NCBI GenBank assembly: GCA_003164495.1
Contig: PLTN01000042.1
Span: 18,762-54,581 of the forward strand
Source: Vulcanimicrobiota bacterium
GTDB taxonomy: Bacteria; Vulcanimicrobiota; Vulcanimicrobiia; Vulcanimicrobiales; Vulcanimicrobiaceae
DNA: 35,820 nt
Direction of reading: 5' to 3'
Numbering within the stretch: the first letter of the stretch is position 1; every line of letters starts with the position of its first letter. This document shows positions 32,561 to 35,820 of this stretch, one piece after another. The notes under the pieces were generated by a model, which was given only the letters and a program-made list of their open reading frames with translations, had not been told where the DNA came from and ran no database searches. Both the position numbers and the translations under genes were made by a program.

Positions 32561-33820
32561 ATGCGCTGGAACTCCTCACCTGGGCGCCGGGTCACGGTGG
32601 ACGTGAAAGCGATCGAGGCACGGACGAGCGGCGCCTGGTTTCTCGTCATGCTCGGTTCGTTGACGATGCTTCCGCCGCTTTCCATCGACATCAGTTTACC
32701 CGGATTGCCGCTGATCGCCCGAACGCTTGGTTCGCCGCCGGCGCTGCTCCAGTGGACGCTCTCGGCCTTCATCCTCGCGTTCGGCGCGGGACAGCTCATC
32801 CTCGGACCGCTCTCCGACCGCTACGGCCGGCGTCCGGTGTTGCTGTGGGGGCTTGGGCTCTACGCGCTGGCCGGCATCAGCTGCACGCTGGTAAACGACG
32901 CGCGCCTGCTCGTTGCGCTGCGTCTCTTGCAAGGCTTCGGTGCGTGCGCCGGCACCGTGTGCGCGCGTGCGGTCGCGCAAGATCTCTCCACCGATCGCGC
33001 CGGCGCAACGTTTCGCCAAGCGATCCTCACCTCGGTGAACAGTTTTGCGCCGGTGATCGCTCCGCTGTTGGGCGCCGTTATCCTCGCGACGCTCGGGTGG
33101 CGAGCGCTCTACGGCGTGTTGGCCGTCGTCGGCGTGGTGCTCGTTGCCCTCGTGGCCGTGCTGCTGCCCGAAACCTCGCCGCGCATCGCACATCCGGTGT
33201 GGGGCGCGTATCGCCGCGTGCTGCAGTTGCCGCGCACGCTCGGGCTGATGCTGCTCGTGGGCGGATCGTTCTTCGGCTTCTTCTCGCTGATCTCGGGTTC
33301 GCCGTTCGCGCTGATCGCGCAACTCCACTTGACGAGCACGCAATTCGCGATCGCGTTCGCGATCAACTCACTCTCGTTCATCGTGGCCGCCGCGCTCTCG
33401 GCCCGGCTCGTCCGAACGCTGGATCCGGAAATCTTGTTCGGAAGCGGCGTCGCGTTCACTCTCGTAGCGACGATCCTCGCGTTCGTGGTCGACACCTACT
33501 TTCCGTCGGTCGTCGGCTTCATCGCAACGTGGTCGCTCTACGCGTTCGGCGTCGCGTTCACCACGCCCGGTGCGTTCGGCGCGCTGCTCAGCACCGCACG
33601 CAAGGATGCCGGCCTCGCCGCCGGACTCATCGGCGCAACCAACATGCTGGGCGGCGCGCTCGGCGGCACGCTCAGCGGCGCGCGCTCCGGACTCCCGACG
33701 ACGACGCTCGGCCTCTTCGCGCTGATCGGCGGTATCAGCGCAACCGCCGGGTACGTACTCTCGAAGCCGGCGTTACGCCAGCAGCGGCAAGGGCGCGAAG
33801 CCCGGGCCCACGATGCCTGA
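32561..33820 (+). CDS. MFS multidrug/metabolite exporter, Bcr/CflA family
   Basis: A 419-residue major facilitator with 12 predicted membrane helices. DISLPGLPLIARTLGSPPAL and WTLSAFILAFGAGQLILGPLSDRYGRRPVLL are typical of Bcr/CflA/TetA-type drug:H+ antiporters (motif A GPLSDRYGRRP). RLLQGFGACAGTVCARAVAQDL is motif C-like. Start is uncertain: ATG 32561 or GTG 32597/32603, the latter with a GGTGG nearby. It is divergent from padR and probably under its control. The last 48 bases overlap the 3' end of the convergent DUF1501 gene. Confidence 0.9.
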   Translation: MRWNSSPGRRVTVDVKAIEARTSGAWFLVMLGSLTMLPPLSIDISLPGLPLIARTLGSPPALLQWTLSAFILAFGAGQLILGPLSDRYGRRPVLLWGLGLYALAGISCTLVNDARLLVALRLLQGFGACAGTVCARAVAQDLSTDRAGATFRQAILTSVNSFAPVIAPLLGAVILATLGWRALYGVLAVVGVVLVALVAVLLPETSPRIAHPVWGAYRRVLQLPRTLGLMLLVGGSFFGFFSLISGSPFALIAQLHLTSTQFAIAFAINSLSFIVAAALSARLVRTLDPEILFGSGVAFTLVATILAFVVDTYFPSVVGFIATWSLYAFGVAFTTPGAFGALLSTARKDAGLAAGLIGATNMLGGALGGTLSGARSGLPTTTLGLFALIGGISATAGYVLSKPALRQQRQGREARAHDA

Positions 33821-34984
33821 CGACGGGCGCTGCAGCCATTTCTCGAGCACCGTCGCGTAGACGCTGCGGAAGTCGGTCGTGAAGCGCATGTTGCCGGCAT
33901 CGAGTGCGTCGAGCGAGGGATGCTCGCCGTAGAGGCCGCCCTTCACGCCGCCGCCGATGACGAACACCGGCGCAGCCGAGCCGTGGTCGGTACCGCGGCT
34001 GCCGTTCTCCGCCACGCGGCGGCCGAAGTCGCTGAACGTCATCGTGAGCACGCGCTTATCATCGCCGTGCGCCGCGAGATCGGCGTAGAATGCGCTGATA
34101 CCGTTGGCGAAATCGGCCAGCAGTCGGTCTTGCGTCGCCTTTTGCGTCGTGTGCGTGTCGAACGAGCCAAGCTGCACGTAGAGCACGCGCGTGCCGAGCT
34201 TCGATCCGATGACCTGCGCTGCCAGCGCAAGGCTGTGGCCGAACGGCGTTTCCGGATACGTCGCCGCCGGCTTGTAGCCCGCAACGAGTTTTGGCAGCTC
34301 TTCGGCGCCGCGCTGCGCGTGATCTTCGATCGACGCGACTTGCGCCAGGTACGGCGAGCGGAACGGCACGTTGTTGTCGGCAACGAAGGCGTGGAACTCA
34401 TCGCGGCCGAGCGTCTTGCTGCGGTCGCTGGTGAGACCGTACCCGTTGAGCTGGGCGATCGCCGCGACGTCGACGTGATCGGCGACGAGCACTTCGGGTA
34501 GCACGTCGGCGATCGCAACGGCGTTGAAGAGGTTCTCGGGCGGCATGTTCGCGCCGTCGAGGTAACGTCCGAGCCAACCGGTCGAGGCGTATTTGTCCGG
34601 TGCGGCGGTTTCCCAGATCTCGGTCGAACGGAAGTGCGAGTAGTCGGGATTCGGATAGCCGACACCCTGAACGATCGCGACCTGGCCCTTGTCGTAGAGG
34701 TCCTTGAACGGTTTGAGCTGCGGGTTGAGGCCGACCGTATCGTTGATGCGCAGCACGTCGTTCTGGGTCACGGCCAGCGTTGGGCGGTACTTGTAGTACG
34801 CCGGCATGCCGAACGGCACGACCGTGTTCAACCCGTCGTTGCCGCCTTGAAAGTACACCACGACCAGCACGCGATCGTCGTTCGGTGCACCCGTTTGGGC
34901 GAGTGCCCGCGCGAAAAATCCATCGCTGTGACCGACCAGGGCGAGCCCGCTAGCGGCTCCGAGTAAGAATGCGTTACGTTTCAC
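33773..34984 (-). CDS. DUF1501 secreted protein (sulfatase-like fold)
   Basis: A 403-residue DUF1501 protein, a family with an alkaline phosphatase/sulfatase-like fold whose activity is unknown. The N-terminus KRNAFLLGAASGLALVG followed by ARALAQ is a signal peptide. Diagnostic segments are VVVYFQGGNDGLNTVVPF, YPNPDYSHFRSTEIWETA, LGSFDTHTTQKATQDRLL, MTFSDFGRRVAENGSRGTDHGSA and GGGVKGGLYGEHPSL. The GTG at 34982-34984 is 8 bases after the DUF1800 stop, with GAGG as ribosome site. DUF1800 and DUF1501 almost always travel together. The 3' end overlaps the MFS gene by 48 bases. Confidence 0.9.
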   Translation of the reverse strand: MKRNAFLLGAASGLALVGHSDGFFARALAQTGAPNDDRVLVVVYFQGGNDGLNTVVPFGMPAYYKYRPTLAVTQNDVLRINDTVGLNPQLKPFKDLYDKGQVAIVQGVGYPNPDYSHFRSTEIWETAAPDKYASTGWLGRYLDGANMPPENLFNAVAIADVLPEVLVADHVDVAAIAQLNGYGLTSDRSKTLGRDEFHAFVADNNVPFRSPYLAQVASIEDHAQRGAEELPKLVAGYKPAATYPETPFGHSLALAAQVIGSKLGTRVLYVQLGSFDTHTTQKATQDRLLADFANGISAFYADLAAHGDDKRVLTMTFSDFGRRVAENGSRGTDHGSAAPVFVIGGGVKGGLYGEHPSLDALDAGNMRFTTDFRSVYATVLEKWLQRPSSGIVGPGFAPLPLLA

Positions 34985-34992
34985 GATAGCCT

Positions 34993-35820
34993 CTATGCGA
35001 GTTGGTAGGCGGGCATCGCCATGGTGAGATAGGCCGCGCCGCGAATGCGCTCGTCGGCGTTTTCGCCGGAGAGCGCGGCCAGCGCGCTGACGTTGTTGCC
35101 GTTGAGGTAGCCGGTGAGGTTCGCGGTCGAAGCGGGCGAGACGTCGCCTTGCAAGATCGTCGCGACAAGCGCGCGCGAAACGGCCGACGGATCCATCGAG
35201 GTCGTCGCGCGTTGTATCCAGGCCGCGTTGCCCATTTTTGCCATCAGACTCGACGCGAAGTTCTCGCGCGTGAGCATGGTCTGGCTGTTGAGCCACGCCG
35301 AGCCGCCATCCCAGCCCTTGACGTTGGGCGGCAAGAACAGGATCTGTCCCATCCGGCGCAGCGCACCCAGCGCCACATTGTCGGATTGTTTGATGCCGAA
35401 GAGCTGGTAGCTGCCGACGACGAACTGCACCGGGCTCTTCACGAGCGCACGGTAGGCCCGCTCGCTGTAGAACAGGTTGCTCCGCAACACGACCGACATC
35501 ACCGGCGGCAGGTTGTAATCGTTCCTGCGGATCAACGCGGCGACCGCATCGATGAGTGCCGGTTCGGGATCGCTATAGACGAAGAAGTTCAGCAGATCTT
35601 TAGCGAACAGCGCCGCGGCGGCGGGCTGGGTGAAGATGATCTCGACGATGTCGCGGCCGGTGAAGTTGCCGGTCTTCCCGAGAAACGTCTTGCTGCCGTC
35701 GTCGTGGCGCGCGGGGAAATCGCGGAAGTTGTAGTCGCGGTCGATGCCCCAGCCGGTGAAAGCGCGGGCTGACTCGCGCACGTCGGTTTCCGTGTAGTTC
35801 CCGATCCCGAGCGTGAAGAG
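34993..35820 (-). CDS. DUF1800 family protein (5' partial)
   Basis: The frame is still open at the right edge, where it reads LFTLGIGNYTETDVRESARA, a core DUF1800 segment, so the start lies outside the window. About 275 C-terminal residues are present. They contain ARAFTGWGIDRDYNF, FTGRDIVEIIFTQPAAAAL, FAKDLLNFFVYSDPEPAL, MSVVLRSNLFYSERAYRA and the C-terminal LPPNVKGWDGGSAWLNSQT. The function of the family is unknown. It is co-transcribed with the following DUF1501 gene (8-base gap); the pair may act on an extracellular polymer, but that is speculation. Confidence 0.9.
   Translation of the reverse strand, partial: LFTLGIGNYTETDVRESARAFTGWGIDRDYNFRDFPARHDDGSKTFLGKTGNFTGRDIVEIIFTQPAAAALFAKDLLNFFVYSDPEPALIDAVAALIRRNDYNLPPVMSVVLRSNLFYSERAYRALVKSPVQFVVGSYQLFGIKQSDNVALGALRRMGQILFLPPNVKGWDGGSAWLNSQTMLTRENFASSLMAKMGNAAWIQRATTSMDPSAVSRALVATILQGDVSPASTANLTGYLNGNNVSALAALSGENADERIRGAAYLTMAMPAYQLA

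Noticed and set aside
1..35820. tRNA, rRNA, CRISPR array, integrase or transposase
   Set aside because: No cloverleaf-like segment with a CCA end, no regularly spaced repeats and no recombinase motif was found by reading either strand.

Overview
The window reads as a compact, high-GC chromosomal segment from a diderm (Gram-negative-type) bacterium. It carries an RND efflux pump with a lipoprotein adaptor, secreted proteins with Sec signals, and ordinary housekeeping genes (argS, rlmH, dprA, dut, nrdR, pyrE, pyrF). The mix of DUF1501/DUF1800, DUF4097-like envelope proteins and PAS/GAF phosphatases would fit an uncultured phylum such as Candidatus Eremiobacterota (WPS-2). That assignment is an inference from gene style and is not demonstrated here. 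No tRNA, rRNA, CRISPR array, transposase or prophage gene was seen, and no gap over 300 bases lacks a gene.

Layout. 2-4045: the 3' part of a molybdenum hydroxylase large subunit, a branched-chain-amino-acid-type solute-binding protein and a Rieske oxygenase, which together look catabolic. 4045-4194: two copies of a 41-base repeat in inverted orientation; one copy supplies the last codons and stop of the RND pump. 4162-12847 (minus strand): RND pump, adaptor, unknown coiled-coil protein, HNH nuclease, ketopantoate reductase, dut, nrdR and a zinc-ribbon protein, with an NrdR-box-like palindrome at the predicted nrdR transcription start. 12977-16523 (plus): dprA, rlmH, argS (with an altered HIGH motif) and a MaoC dehydratase. 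16504-23290 (minus): pyrF, pyrE, a hisC-like aminotransferase, a GNAT enzyme, an AI-2E family permease and a PAS-GAF-PAS-GAF-phosphatase-kinase regulator, most of them start/stop overlapped. 23383-23636: a compact unit encoding a 46-residue protein with a leader hairpin and a strong UUCG terminator.

23647-29519 is the most system-like region. A five-gene plus-strand run (ECF sigma factor, membrane anti-sigma candidate, OmpR-type response regulator, histidine kinase, secreted DUF4097-like protein) is divergent from a minus-strand pair (anchored DUF4097-like protein, three-helix membrane protein). A 15-base palindrome lies midway between the two operons. This looks like an envelope-sensing cassette that combines two signalling modes.

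29499-32548 (minus) is a tightly overlapped PadR regulator, metallo-beta-lactamase-fold protein, GNAT and PLP decarboxylase operon, divergent from a Bcr/CflA-type MFS exporter (32561-33820). The window ends in a DUF1800-DUF1501 pair, with DUF1800 running off the right edge.

Two conserved genes (nrdR and the histidine kinase) have no ATG, GTG or TTG that would give a full-length product. Both appear to need an ATT or CTG start. Nine gene pairs share a 4-base ATGA/GTGA overlap and three convergent pairs overlap at their 3' ends, so the genome is packed very tightly.
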